Source: Arcanobacterium_A hippocoleae_A (lineage in GTDB: Bacteria; Actinomycetota; Actinomycetes; Actinomycetales; Actinomycetaceae). From it: DNA of 64,000 bases. Location of the stretch: NCBI GenBank assembly GCA_040360365.1, contig CP136412.1. The stretch is one strand, 5' to 3'. The notes below the pieces were generated by a model. The model saw only the letters and a list, made by a program, of their open reading frames with translations. It was not told where the DNA came from and ran no database searches. Position 1 is the stretch's first letter, and each line of letters starts with the position of its first letter. Shown piece by piece: positions 20,755 through 31,206 of the stretch. The position numbers and the translations under genes are program-made.

Positions 20755-21237
20755 GTGAAAGATCAGTCAAAGACAGAAGCTGTAAATAATCCGCGGCTGC
20801 AGATTGGAGCGGGAGCGCGAATTGGAATGAAAATTAAACGCCGTGATCGTCACGGACGCGGAATTCGCGGTCCGGTAATTCCGGCGGCTGTACCGGCGTG
20901 GCGGACCCGCGCTGATATTTTCGACGATATTATCTCCTACGAAATCGGGACTTACCGCCGTTATCTTGGAAAAAAGCTTGATAAGTTTGATTTTGCGGTA
21001 CTTGATGTTCCGCAAAATGATCTTGCACCGTGGGAAGACGGCGTACCGCTTGGACGCTTTCTGCCGTTCGAACGCCCGGCGAAAATACATGGCCGGTTAT
21101 TGTTTTATCGGCTTCCGATTATGATGGCAGCCCGGCGCGAACCGAGTCCGTCGCTATTTATTCACGGTGTGGTCACAAATCAAATCGCGGCAGCACTCGA
21201 TACTCTCCCAGAGAAAATCGATTACCTGCTGAAATAG
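20755..21237 (+). CDS. Zincin_1-type metallopeptidase-family protein lacking HExxH
   Basis: This 160-residue protein resembles the actinobacterial metallopeptidase family PF06262 (Zincin_1). Shared blocks are RRDRHGRGIRGPVIP, RTRADIFDDII, FAVLDVPQND and PWEDGVPLGRFLP. The place where other members carry the HExxHxxG zinc motif reads FIHGVVTNQIAAAL, so the catalytic Glu and second His are missing and enzyme activity is doubtful. The GTG start at 20755 follows GGTAAGG. The gene is divergent from DUF3499 and convergent with the DUF5719 gene. I keep the family name but not an enzymatic role. Confidence 0.8.
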   Translation: MKDQSKTEAVNNPRLQIGAGARIGMKIKRRDRHGRGIRGPVIPAAVPAWRTRADIFDDIISYEIGTYRRYLGKKLDKFDFAVLDVPQNDLAPWEDGVPLGRFLPFERPAKIHGRLLFYRLPIMMAARREPSPSLFIHGVVTNQIAAALDTLPEKIDYLLK

Positions 21238-21303
21238 GAAGCAGGAAATTAGAAGCAGGTTTTATTTCAGCGGATAAATTTTGCCAGGAGGAATTTGCGC
21301 CGC

Positions 21304-23060
21304 CTAGTTTTTGATGTTTACAGCGATTTCTCCGGCATCACTAATCCCGGCAGTGAGCGGAATCCAGTCAATTAGGCGTGTTTCGCCGAGCTGTTCACTT
21401 ACCTCAACCCCGGCATAGACCGGGAAATCAGCTGAAAAATGCACAAAAGCAGTATTTTCGGGGAGCGCAATGCTGGCGGCGGCAGCTGCGGGAGCAGCCG
21501 GAGTTTGTGTTTGCGCCCTTTGGGGAGAGAGCCGGATTTGGGCAGAATCAAGTTTTTGACCGTTTTTATCAAAAGCAGTCCAGGTTCCCGTAACTGTTTT
21601 GCCTGCTGTTCCGGTATTTACATCGGCATTCGCACCTGTTTTCGCTGTGCTGTTTTCAAAAGTGCTCACCGTGAGCACACCGTGCCCGGATGCGAATCCG
21701 GCTACTCCGGAAGTAATCGGATTTTGCGCAGCAATCCAGGCATAATCGCTAGCCGCATTTGCGATTCCAGAGGATATTTGCACACCGGCAGTGATTTCTC
21801 CATCAGCAGCGAGTTGGAGCGTGTAACCTCCAGATTTCAATCCGTCGAGACTAAGATCAAGTACAGATCCGGGCGTGAGCCGAACTTTTTCACCACCGGG
21901 AAGAATAGTTGGCGCTTCACCTTCGCGCACAGTATAAATACTAACTTCGCGCGGCGTATCGTTCGGGTTTGCAATCCGCAAGTTTGCAGTAAAATTCGGT
22001 TCGACAAGATCCGATTGGGTGCTTTGAGAATCGCTGGAATCACTCATATTCGGCGGAATATTCGGTGTATCCGGAGTTGAGATATCGGTGCCGTCGGATA
22101 AATCTACTAACGGTTTTCCGCTGTCATCTGCGGCGCTCTTTGCCGGCGGAAGGTACAGCCCCGGAATTACAAGCATATTTCCGGAAACAGACGGCTTGAT
22201 AAAGTCGATACCGCGCGGTGTGATCCCCGCGAGCATATTGCTTTCGATTGCCGCCCCAAAAAGCCATTAGCACTGCTTAAATGCAATACGATTCGCTCAT
22301 CGGCACGTAAAATTCCATCAAGTGAAATCGTTTTTATCTCGCCGGAGGCAAGCGCAACATTTGCGTTTGCTCCTGCCGGCGCTTTTCCGAGAGAGTTGAA
22401 CGCGGCGAGGGTTACGACAATCGGATTTGCCGACGGATTCACAATCCGTAACTGATTTGAAATTCCGACACCGGCTTGCAGCCCAACGAACCATGCCGAA
22501 TTTTCTGCCCAAACGCATGGATTCGTGGCGAGACCGCGTAAATCTCCGGCAACAGCACGATGGGAATTAAAAACACCGACGGCACCGGCAGTAATTTCAT
22601 CCCGAGCTAATGCGAGCACTCCGCTCATTCCGGAAAATTCGCCCGCGGCAAGCCCAGTAGCGGTACCAAAAACGGGAGAATCAATAATTTTTCCTTTTGC
22701 GGATTGATCTTGCGATTCAGCTGCACTATGCCAGGTGAAACCTGCAGTGTCTCCAAGTGAGATTCTATTTTGGGAAGTATTATCTTCTTCCGCAAATGCA
22801 ATCCCATTGGCCGCAGATTCAATAGCTGCCTCTTGCGTGCCGGAAACTGCTTCGGAGCTTGCACCGGCGGGAAACAAAGCCTGAACATTTCCAGTACAAA
22901 TAAGATTCATTGTCCCGCCGTCAGCCGATATTAATGAGGGGCGGAAAGCAGCAGGACGGCTTGTGTCAGGTGCGGGAAGCTGCGTGATGCCGAAAATTAT
23001 TCCGCCTGCCAGGCCGAGAATCCCAATTCCGCTGGATAAATGTTTGATTCGTTTCGCCAT
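21304..23060 (-). CDS. DUF5719 family envelope protein (frameshifted)
   Basis: This is a secreted or membrane-anchored protein with one N-terminal hydrophobic segment (SSGIGILGLAGGIIFGIT) and a long extracellular region poor in known motifs. It has two similar halves: SNQLRIVNPSANPIVVTL with ADERIVLHLSSANG in the first, and TANLRIANPNDTPREVSI in the second. Its position directly downstream of the whiB-linked glycosyltransferase is that of the actinobacterial DUF5719 family. The frame breaks at the plus-strand A5 run 22258-22262; one more base yields NGFFGAAIESNMLAGITPRG. The corrected length is about 585 residues. Its start overlaps the glycosyltransferase stop (23060), so they are co-transcribed. 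Confidence 0.82.
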
Positions 23061-26000
23061 TATTCGCTCTTCTTTCGGTTGCGCAGCGGGAGGGCTGCTA
23101 CAAGCGAAATTACCCCAATTAAAAGCTGAGCAGAGATAATCCAGCCATGAATCGGGTTCTCATACCAAATTGTGAGGGTTCCGGCTCTTTCTCCGGAGAT
23201 AGAACTTAAATCCCAAGCCTGGGCCCAACCGTTGGCGCTGCGGGTTTTTGTAAGCTCAGTACCGTTGAGTGCTGCATGCCAGTTGTTACCGGCGCGTTCT
23301 GCAAGTTCGATTGTTCCGGTGCGCGGCAGAGTTTCCACTCTGGTTTCGATTTTGTAAGGTTGAGAAGCAATTGCACGCAGTTCACCAGGATTTTCGCCGG
23401 AGTTTGCAGTATCGGTGTTAATCCAAGCCCGCGCAGAAATCTTTAATCCTGTTTCTGGCACGACCCGCCAAAACATCCCAGTTTCATTTTCCGTCACATA
23501 TTCAAGCCCGGGGACAGCGCGGAGTATCGCTGCCAAATTGTCACGTGCAGCTGTGCTTGGAAAAATCTGGTCTGCAAAAGCTGCTGCGGAATTAGCGCCA
23601 AGCACGTCGATTGCGTTTGCGGATGCAGTTTTGCGTTCACTTTCCATTCCGGTTATTCGCTTGCCTGCAGAGTTTGCGGAACGAGTGAGTGCAAAATCCG
23701 CGGGAGGCGGTAAGAGTACTACGGCGATTCCATGTGCTTGCAGCTGTGCAGCGGCATCCGGGGAAGCTGCAAGCAGGTTCGCTACAGATTGCGCCAAATC
23801 TTGTGAAGCTGAATCATTCCGGTTTCCGATCCGGCGGATTGTGTTCGCAGCCATTGTGTACTCGTGCAGTGCAATTCCCGAACCGCGCCACAACTCGGCT
23901 TGATATTCACCGGCGCCGGCCGGTTTGCGGGAATTTACTGCGTGGAGTGCAAGTACACGTGAACGATTGGGAGAATTAATGTATGTTTCGGCGATAGCTG
24001 GAAGTACTTGTGTGTTGGCTGCGGAGAGTACCTGCCCGGAAGGATTAAATTGGATTCCGGCGGAGACAGCGAAAAGCCCGATTAAGGAAAACGGCAGCAG
24101 CAGCATAAATCCGCCGCCGATAATCTGTGCGCAGCCAAAGCTGCGTGCGCGCAGTGCAGTTCTTAATCCGTGTGCTCCTGCTGTTAATACGATAAAAAGC
24201 CCGAGCCAGGAGATTGAGACGAATGTGCCATGCCAGGGCGAACTCAAAATCGGCTGTCCGAGCGAATCTATTCCCGGTACCGGAACATATAGTGTTCCGA
24301 CGGCGGCTGTAATGCCAAGAATAATAATCAGCCAGCCCAGTCTGACATAGCGTGCGATAATACCGGTTCGCAGCAGTGCAAACAGCGCAATCACATACAG
24401 TGCGGCGAGCGCGGCAAAACCAATAATCGTCCAATGCTGCAGGTTAAATGCAAGGGTGGTGTAACCGCGGAGTATATCAATCCCAGCAGCATAATTTGCC
24501 GTCGGAATGCCTGGATTTGCAAGAAAGTAAGTGCTGAATGTGTCTTGGCTGAGTGTGATGAGCTGCGGCAGCAGCAAGACTATTGCGGGGACTGGAAGCC
24601 AGATCCAGCTGAAGCGATGATTAAAAATCAGCGTAAAGAGGGATAAAACAATCCCGAGAAGGAGAAAAACCGGAGCACTTGCAGAAAGCACTGCGAGTAT
24701 AAGCGCTGCAATCCCGATTCCTCCGGGGCGTTTGCGCAGCGCGCCGATAAATGCCCAGGCAAATAGCGGGAGCAGTGCGTGAACCAGTGCCGGTCCGATT
24801 CTTCCGGTGTGCAGGGATTCGATGTATGCGGGAGCGAGTATCCAAAGGAGTGACATGAAATAGCGAATCATCCATGAACGGGTGAATCTTCCTGCAGCAA
24901 GATATGCGCTGAGCGTGCCCAGCACCGGAGTGAGATAAAGCGTGAAAGTTACGGCTAATCCGAGGTTAATTCCGAATGGTTGTCCGATAAGCAAAATCGG
25001 TAAGTATAAAATCCAGAGCGGATCAACAGTATTCGGTATTCCGTCGCCGGAAATCATCCACGAATTACGGATAATATTCCACAGGTCTGTGCCGACGGCG
25101 TTATCGGCGGTAAGCTGTCCGCCGGTAAGCGCACCTGCAGCGAAATATGGAATAAACAGTGTGCACATGATTATCAGCGCAGAAAGGAAAGCATAAAACA
25201 TTCCGCGCCGTTGATGCCGGGCTAAATCTTGCTGGGCTTTGAGCGTGAGCGGATCTGGCAGGAGCGCCATTTTCTTTGCTTCGATATTTGCTTCCCGCAG
25301 CGAGTGTTTTGCGCGGCGAATATCGCTTGCAGAAGATTCAAGATTCCGAAGACTTTTCTGATTTACCCGTGTGCCGGCAATCTGATTCCGCCCTTTAATA
25401 ATGCTGCGCAGGTTCTGCAGCGTTTCAAAGGAAGCTTTTATCTCACCGCCGGCACGTGTTAAATCACGCCATGCAAGACGAACTATTGCCCGCGGAATTC
25501 CGCCAAAAATATATCCGATCCATGCCAGCGGCAGCAACACACCCGGCTGCGCAAGCAGTGAGTTGAAAATCTGTGCTGTACGGCGTTCACCGTAGCTTTT
25601 TGCAAGTGACTTTTCGGAAATTTCCGAACTGGGAGTTACACGAATTCCTGCGGGAATCGCAGTATGCCCGGCAGCATGGGTGAGTTCGCGGCGGAGCGAG
25701 AGCTGTGCGTGGCGAATTCGCGCAGCGGGGCATCCAACTACGCGATAACCGGAAGACCAGATCCGCCGAGAGATTTCGAGTCCGTCGCCGAATGGTCCTA
25801 AATTTGGGTTAAATCCGTTAATTTCAGTGAATACCGTATAACGAATGAGCATCCCGGCAGAGCCGACGGCAAGTATGTCTTCGCGCCGATCTAGCTGACC
25901 TTGATCGCGTTCGCCGGAAATAACTTCTGGTACTCTCCGTGCTGAGCGTGTAGCGTTGATTCCAACTTCGAGCAGGTCATAAGATCCATCATCATGCGGA

Positions 26001-26736
26001 TCCCAAAAGACTTGTTTCGGTCCGATTGCGCCAATCATTTGTGAATCTTCGCCGGTTTTCAGCATGAATTCAAGCGCATCAGATAGCGGTGCTGAGTCGG
26101 TATGCAGCAGCCAGATCCAGGTTTTTTCAGCAGAATTTAACGGTGTGCCGCTACTGTGAAGTACGGCAGCTGCTGCGGCAGAATCGGCATGTGTCTGGAA
26201 CTCTGTAAGCGCTCCAGACACGCTTTGCCCAAAATTTTTCGCATTGCGGACTGTGAGTGCCGTGTATGAAATTCCGCTTTCGCGAAGTGCGTTTGCGCAG
26301 AGTTCAGCAATCGGATTGGAGTTTACTGAATCGTCTGCAGTATTTGAAAGTTCGGTAATAGCGATGATTATTTTATTCGGCTTGCAGGTTTGTTCCGCTA
26401 ATGCGTGTAAAGTTTGCGCAAGATATTCGAGCGGCTCGTTGCAATAAACCACAATCGCAATTACTGCGTCATGCGTTAATTCTGAGCGGTCTGCCGGAAA
26501 ACCTGGTGTGAACGCAGCTGGGAGTGTATGTGCAGCAGTTTCCTCAGCAGCAGCCTGATCAGCTCTTTTGTTTGCCGATCGGCTGCAGGCAGAGCCGTCT
26601 TTGCGGGATTCGTTTTGCTCTGCCGGGAGTAAATTTCCTGTGATTTTTGTTTTTGCTCGGTACTGTTCGGGCTGACCTCGTTTTCATGCTTTTCATGGTC
26701 AACCGTTTCGTTTTCCGCGCCGAGTTTGTTTGTCAC
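23060..26736 (-). CDS. Large membrane glycosyltransferase, family 2
   Basis: The N-terminal ~330 residues form a GT-A fold glycosyltransferase (AVIAIVVYCNEPLEYLAQTL, IWLLHTDSAPLSDALEFM, GFNPNLGPFGDGLEISRRI). About a dozen membrane helices follow, then an extracellular C-terminal domain and a last helix. Such giant GT2 proteins are linked to whiB and DUF5719 in actinobacteria and probably build an envelope polysaccharide; the sugar is unknown. From 26452 inward the frame is intact. The true start lies upstream. One base added in the plus-strand T4 run 26566-26569 joins the frame beginning at ATG 26736, a Glu/Gln-rich 60-residue leader. That extension is less certain than the rest. Confidence 0.85.
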
Positions 26737-26779
26737 GTATGCCTAACTAAATCCGCTCTAAATCCAGCCAGAGTTTGCC

Positions 26780-27178
26780 TTAACGACGGCTTCCCTGAGC
26801 CAGCTTCCGTTCGCGTGAAATACGCTTCCGGTCATTATCAGAAGTTCCGCCCCAAATCCCGTGGCGGATATCATTTTTGATTGCATATTCGAGACATTCG
26901 GCGCGAACACCGCAGCCCTGACAGATGGAAGTAGCCGGAGCTGTAGATCCGCCTTTTTCCGGGTAGAATATGTCTGGGTCGGTTTGTGCGCAGAGCGCAT
27001 CTTCCATCCACGAAAGGTCATCAGCAGCTGCGGTGCCGTAGCCCAGGTTAAAAATACCCTGCATCAGGGCTTGCTCTCGGACTGCCCGCGAACTTTGGCG
27101 CTGCGTCTTTGAGCTAACCGCCCGGCGAGCATCAAGCTCGGAGACCGAAGCTTCTTGCCACATGTGGATACCTCTCAT
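26780..27178 (-). CDS. whiB: WhiB-family transcriptional regulator (WhmD/WhiB2-like)
   Basis: This is an iron-sulfur transcription factor found only in actinobacteria. The four cluster cysteines are ALCAQ and SICQGCGVRAEC (C-x2-C-x5-C after a distant Cys), followed by the turn GIWGG and the basic tail KRISRERKLAQG. The length is 132 residues from ATG 27178; a second in-frame ATG at 27163 is possible. The linkage to DUF3499 favours the WhmD/WhiB2 group, which controls septation and division genes. It is 43 bases upstream of the glycosyltransferase. A 16-bp perfect palindrome lies 20 bases ahead of its start and may be its own operator. Confidence 0.93.
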   Translation of the reverse strand: MRGIHMWQEASVSELDARRAVSSKTQRQSSRAVREQALMQGIFNLGYGTAAADDLSWMEDALCAQTDPDIFYPEKGGSTAPATSICQGCGVRAECLEYAIKNDIRHGIWGGTSDNDRKRISRERKLAQGSRR

Positions 27179-27198
27179 CAGGAAAACATACTATTTAA

Positions 27199-27214
27199 AT
27201 TACACGCGTGTAAT
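27199..27214. promoter_or_regulatory. 16-bp perfect palindrome between divergent genes
   Basis: ATTACACGCGTGTAAT is an exact inverted repeat lying between the divergent starts of whiB (27178) and the TIGR03089 gene (27248). Its position over both likely promoters suggests an operator for a dimeric regulator. The regulator is not identifiable from this window. Confidence 0.6.
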
Positions 27215-27247
27215 ATGTCCAATGTCAAGACGAAAGAGTAAATTACT

Positions 27248-28150
27248 GTGTTTATGCACGAAGCTTCACATTCCCTGAAATTGTCAGAATTTCTCAGCTT
27301 CCGCGGCCCGTCGCCGGCTTTAACCTGGTATGGCGGAGAAGGATTAAATCAGCGGATTGAGCTTTCAGGAAAAGTTTGTTTGAACCACCTTTCAAAGATT
27401 GCAAATTACCTCAGTTTTGAATGCGATTTGGGGCAAGAATCAATACTTGTAATAGACTTGCCGGCAAGCTGGAAAGGTACGCTGTGGGCATGTGCAGGAT
27501 TACTCCTTGGAGCGCAAATAGTTTTTATTAGCGGCGATCGGCAAAATTCTCTTATTCACATCGGTGCGGATAGTAATACTGCTGGCATTTCCGGCAAATC
27601 AGATTCGTTTACCGCTGAGACCGCTTTGGAAGGCGAATGCGTGCTGCTCACTGACCGCCCTGATTACTGGGTTGCAGGTGCAGGCAGTGCAATCGCTGCA
27701 GAAGCTGTAATCGAAATTATCGCATTGAATCTTGCGAGTCTCGCATTCGGCTGGGATAGGGAACTTCCAGATAATGTATTGGACGGGCAAGCAGAAGTTA
27801 TTGCGCAGCCGGACGTACTCTTGAGTGAAGAACACTTCACTGAATCGAATTGGGCTGATTTTGTGTGTGCCGACGGTACGGAAACTGCTGGTATTAAAAC
27901 TGATAATACAGCTAGTACGGTGCTGCCTGATAGGATATCCGCCCGATTTCCTACTGCTGTTCCCGAAACCGAGATTCTTGCACAGGATAGTGCGGCAGCG
28001 CGCTGTGCTTTTCAGACTTTCAGCGCTCGCGGTATGTTTACCGCAGTGCTGACTTCATGGGTTAACGGCGATACGCCGCTTGTGATTACTGCTGCCGGCA
28101 ATCCGGTATCGGTGCTGAAATCAGAAGGATTCGGTGAATATTCGAAGTAA
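27248..28150 (+). CDS. TIGR03089 family protein
   Basis: This 300-residue protein resembles TIGR03089, an actinobacterial family of short proteins related to the N-terminal part of acyl-CoA/AMP-forming synthetases. Matching features are the opening L-x-F-x-G-P-x-P-A-L-T-W-Y, and VIDLPASWKGTLWACAGLLLGAQIV, which corresponds to the LP..W....A....GA.. block of the family. The ATP-binding and C-terminal synthetase motifs are absent, so ligase activity is not implied. The start is GTG 27248; ATG 27254 is the alternative. It is divergent from whiB across the palindrome. Residues 110-250 are poorly conserved to my eye. Confidence 0.72.
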   Translation: MFMHEASHSLKLSEFLSFRGPSPALTWYGGEGLNQRIELSGKVCLNHLSKIANYLSFECDLGQESILVIDLPASWKGTLWACAGLLLGAQIVFISGDRQNSLIHIGADSNTAGISGKSDSFTAETALEGECVLLTDRPDYWVAGAGSAIAAEAVIEIIALNLASLAFGWDRELPDNVLDGQAEVIAQPDVLLSEEHFTESNWADFVCADGTETAGIKTDNTASTVLPDRISARFPTAVPETEILAQDSAAARCAFQTFSARGMFTAVLTSWVNGDTPLVITAAGNPVSVLKSEGFGEYSK

Positions 28151-28380
28151 TTCTTTTGCCGGAATAGTTTGTAGTTTGCAGATTTTCAGAATTCGCTGCA
28201 GCTTTTGGCGCCGAAAAATAGTGCGGAAAGATTTTTAATTCATTCTTCAGAACTATTTTGGGTGCAAAACGTACAAGGTACAATAGGAGCAGGTTATTCA
28301 GATTCTTGCTGTTTAATTTGCGCGGCGGATATGCCGGATTTAACAGCAGTGAATATTGTTAGAACAGTGCAGGCGCAGCA

Positions 28381-29718
28381 ATGAATGAAAAATCTCCCGA
28401 AATACAGCACAAATCGGAAACACCAGAGACTTTGGAAGAAGTTAGCACTGCTGCTGCGCACGGAATTCGTGAGCGCATTGCAGCTGAAACACATGGAAAG
28501 AAAAAGCGCAGGAAGCTCTTATGGTGGGTGCTTGGTGTTTTACTATTAATCTCCGTCGTGATGGCTGCCGTCGTGATGATTAACAAGTGGATTGTGACGG
28601 TAAGCTTACAGGGCGGTGAAAAGATTACGCTTGAATACGGTGAGAGTTGGAATGATCCGGGTGCGCACGCCGCATATCAAGGATCTGTGCTGACTTTTAT
28701 CGGTTCTGATTTGCCGGTGAAAATTTCGGGCAGCGTAAACCCGCAGCGAATCGGTGAATATGTGCTTGAATATTCGGCACAGGCGCAAGGCGTAAATAAA
28801 ACAGTACAGCGAATTGTCGCGGTAAAAGATTCGCAGCCGCCGAAAATTCAGCTAACTGGCGGTGAAACAGTGCAGATTGCTGCCGGCACGCAATGGCAGG
28901 ACGCATACACTGCAAGCGATAATGCTGACGGCGATTTAAGCGCAAAAATTGTGACTGCAGGCACAGTTGATTTAGCGGTGCCGGGTGACTATGAGCTGAA
29001 GTATTCCGTTACCGACGGCAGCGGGAACAAAGCTACGGCGGTACGGAAGGTTAAAGTATTGCCGGCTGCAAATGCCGGTATCGATCCGGCAGCCGGAAAA
29101 GATAAGGTCATCTATTTAACTTTCGACGATGGTCCAAGCGTTCACACGGCACGTTTGCTTGACATATTAAAGGCGCGCAATGTGCAGGCGACTTTCTTTG
29201 TTACCGGAAATTCCCCGCAAGAGATGATTGGGCGTGAGGCGCGGGAAGGGCACGCCGTCGGCGTACACACATATACGCATGATTACAAGCAGATTTATGC
29301 TTCAGATGAAGCATTTTGGGCAGATTTTGATCGCATGAAAGCTGCAATCCGTGCGCTGACAGGGCAAGATACGCGGCTGATGCGTTTTGCCGGCGGAGGT
29401 TCGAATACGGTGAGCAAGAAGTATTCACCCGGAATTATGACTCGGCTTGCACAGCAAAGTGCTGCAAAAGGATATGTCTATTTTGATTGGAACGTCTCCA
29501 GCGGCGATGCTTCCGGCAGTGCAACTAAAGCGAGCGTGCTTAATGCGATGAAAACAGGTGTGCACGGGAAACGAGTTTCGATAATTCTTTGTCACGACAG
29601 CCACGGTTATACGGTAGATGCGATTCCGGAATTTATTGATTGGGCTTTGAAAAATGGATACACTTTCTTGCCGTTAACTCCGAGCTCAATGACGGCGCAT
29701 CATCCAATTGCGAATTAA
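28381..29718 (+). CDS. Membrane-anchored polysaccharide deacetylase with Ig-like repeats
   Basis: This 445-residue enzyme begins with a basic cytoplasmic tail and a membrane anchor (LLWWVLGVLLLISVVMAAVV). Two Ig-like DUF5011-type repeats follow: GESWNDPGAHAAYQGS...PQRIGEYVLEYSA and GTQWQDAYTASDNADGDL...VPGDYELKYSVTDGSGN. The C-terminal half is a NodB-fold domain with TFDDGPS (Asp pair), HTYTHD (metal His pair), and RFAGGGSN where others have R-P-P-Y-G. A C-terminal LCHDS block carries the catalytic His. It probably trims acetyl groups from peptidoglycan or wall glycan outside the cell. It is intact and apparently monocistronic. Confidence 0.93.
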   Translation: MNEKSPEIQHKSETPETLEEVSTAAAHGIRERIAAETHGKKKRRKLLWWVLGVLLLISVVMAAVVMINKWIVTVSLQGGEKITLEYGESWNDPGAHAAYQGSVLTFIGSDLPVKISGSVNPQRIGEYVLEYSAQAQGVNKTVQRIVAVKDSQPPKIQLTGGETVQIAAGTQWQDAYTASDNADGDLSAKIVTAGTVDLAVPGDYELKYSVTDGSGNKATAVRKVKVLPAANAGIDPAAGKDKVIYLTFDDGPSVHTARLLDILKARNVQATFFVTGNSPQEMIGREAREGHAVGVHTYTHDYKQIYASDEAFWADFDRMKAAIRALTGQDTRLMRFAGGGSNTVSKKYSPGIMTRLAQQSAAKGYVYFDWNVSSGDASGSATKASVLNAMKTGVHGKRVSIILCHDSHGYTVDAIPEFIDWALKNGYTFLPLTPSSMTAHHPIAN

Positions 29719-29886
29719 GATTCACTGCAGAAAATCACTGCAGAAAATCGTGCGGCAAGACGGCAGATACGAACATATTTCCGGACGCAAAATTTTCGCA
29801 AATATTTCAGAGAACCGAAAACAGCTGCAGCTATTCCGCTTTTCCGGTATGGGATTTCTCCCAGATAATAATTAGGGAAATTAAAT

Positions 29887-29936
29887 AATCGGAAGCTGAT
29901 TTCCGGATTAGGTTTATCCAAAATCAGCTTCCGATT
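29887..29936. terminator. Bidirectional terminator-like hairpin
   Basis: AATCGGAAGCTGATTT pairs exactly with AAATCAGCTTCCGATT around an 18-base loop. It is followed on + by TTTGTTTTTTGC. It lies between the convergent deacetylase and trpS genes and can terminate the deacetylase transcript. Confidence 0.75.
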
Positions 29937-29947
29937 TGTTTTTTGCT

Positions 29948-29993
29948 TTCAGGCTGCTGAAAGTGTTTTTAAAAGTATTTTCAACAGCCTGAA
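29948..29993. terminator. Second hairpin in the deacetylase-trpS gap
   Basis: TTCAGGCTG-C-TGAAA pairs with TTTCA-A-CAGCCTGAA with one mismatch. It lies only 12 bases past the trpS stop on the minus strand, so it is the likely trpS terminator. Confidence 0.65.
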
Positions 29994-30005
29994 TGAAAAT
30001 CAAAA

Positions 30006-31115
30006 TTAGTAGTAGCGCATATTTAGTGCTGCATGTACTTCACGCAGCGTCTGCTGAGCTTGTTCACGAGCTTTTGCAATACCGTTTTTCAGTACTTGTG
30101 TGAGGAAAGCGCGGTCGGCAGTAAGTTCTGCGCGGCGTGCACGGATGGGAGCGAAATGTTCGTTAATCGCTTCTGTTGCCACTTTCTTCAAAGTACCGCC
30201 GCCGCCATTGCCGATTTCGGCGGCAATCTGTACCGGATCTCCGTCTGCAGCCATCGCCGCAAGCAGCAGCAAATTTGAAACTTCAGGGCGATTCACCGGA
30301 TCATAAGTGATATTCCGATCAGAATCAGTTACCGCTTTTTTAATCAGCTTCGCAGTTTCGTCAGCACTCATCCCAATTTCAATCGTATTTCCGCGGGACT
30401 TGCTCATCTTCATGCCGTCTAAACCGAGCACCGATTCTGCTTCGGAAAGCAAAGCCTGCGGGCGGCGGAAAATCGGGCCCGGCAGCGATCCATGCCCGTA
30501 TCTTGCTTCGAAACGATCTGCGATGACGCGAGCTTGTTCAAGATGCGGAAGCTGATCTTTCCCAACCGGCACAATATTCGCCTTACAGTAAAGAATATCG
30601 GCAGCCTGATGTACTGGGTAAGTAAGCAGCAGGGCAGACATCGGACGCCCGTTGGTGGCTTCAAATTCAGCTTTTACTGTTGGATTGCGGCGCAGTTCAG
30701 CGTCGGTGACCAGCGAAAGGAACGGCAGCATTAACTCGTTCAATTCCGGAATTTGCGAATGTGCAAAGAATGTAGTCTTTTCCGGATCAAGTCCGATTGC
30801 AAGATAATCAGTAAGTAACGAATAAGCGCGGTCATGAATCGAATCGGCAGTGTCACGGTCAGTAATTACCTGATAATCAGCAATCAAAATCCATGTGTCC
30901 ACACCTGCCTGCTGTAATGCCAGCCGGTTTCGCAGTGAACCGAAATAGTGCCCGATATGCAGGTTGCCGGTTGGCCGGTCTCCGGTAAGAACGCGAAACT
31001 CGCTGGCGTCCTCTGCAATTGCTGCTTTAATTTTGGAACTGATCTTGCGGGCGTGCGCCAGTGATGCATCTGAAGTGGTATCTTCGAGAGCAGTTTGTTG
31101 ATTATCTAAACTCAT
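30006..31115 (-). CDS. trpS: Tryptophan--tRNA ligase
   Basis: This class I aminoacyl-tRNA synthetase charges tRNA-Trp in the cytosol. The HIGH motif appears as GNLHIGHYFGSL near residue 50 and the KMSKS motif as GMKMSKSRGN near residue 230. YPVHQAADILYCKANIVPVG is the usual Trp-pocket region. The 369-residue length is slightly above average because of a 35-residue N-terminal extension. It is intact with no frame problem. It is monocistronic, with the uvrD2 gene 90 bases downstream of neither strand's coupling. Confidence 0.96.
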   Translation of the reverse strand: MSLDNQQTALEDTTSDASLAHARKISSKIKAAIAEDASEFRVLTGDRPTGNLHIGHYFGSLRNRLALQQAGVDTWILIADYQVITDRDTADSIHDRAYSLLTDYLAIGLDPEKTTFFAHSQIPELNELMLPFLSLVTDAELRRNPTVKAEFEATNGRPMSALLLTYPVHQAADILYCKANIVPVGKDQLPHLEQARVIADRFEARYGHGSLPGPIFRRPQALLSEAESVLGLDGMKMSKSRGNTIEIGMSADETAKLIKKAVTDSDRNITYDPVNRPEVSNLLLLAAMAADGDPVQIAAEIGNGGGGTLKKVATEAINEHFAPIRARRAELTADRAFLTQVLKNGIAKAREQAQQTLREVHAALNMRYY

Positions 31116-31206
31116 GAATTCTATTTCCTTTTCGCGTTTTGTTCGCGGTTACGTTCCTAATCTTAGCTTCCTGCACAGTGAACTTGAAGTGCCGACGGCA
31201 AGCTCA

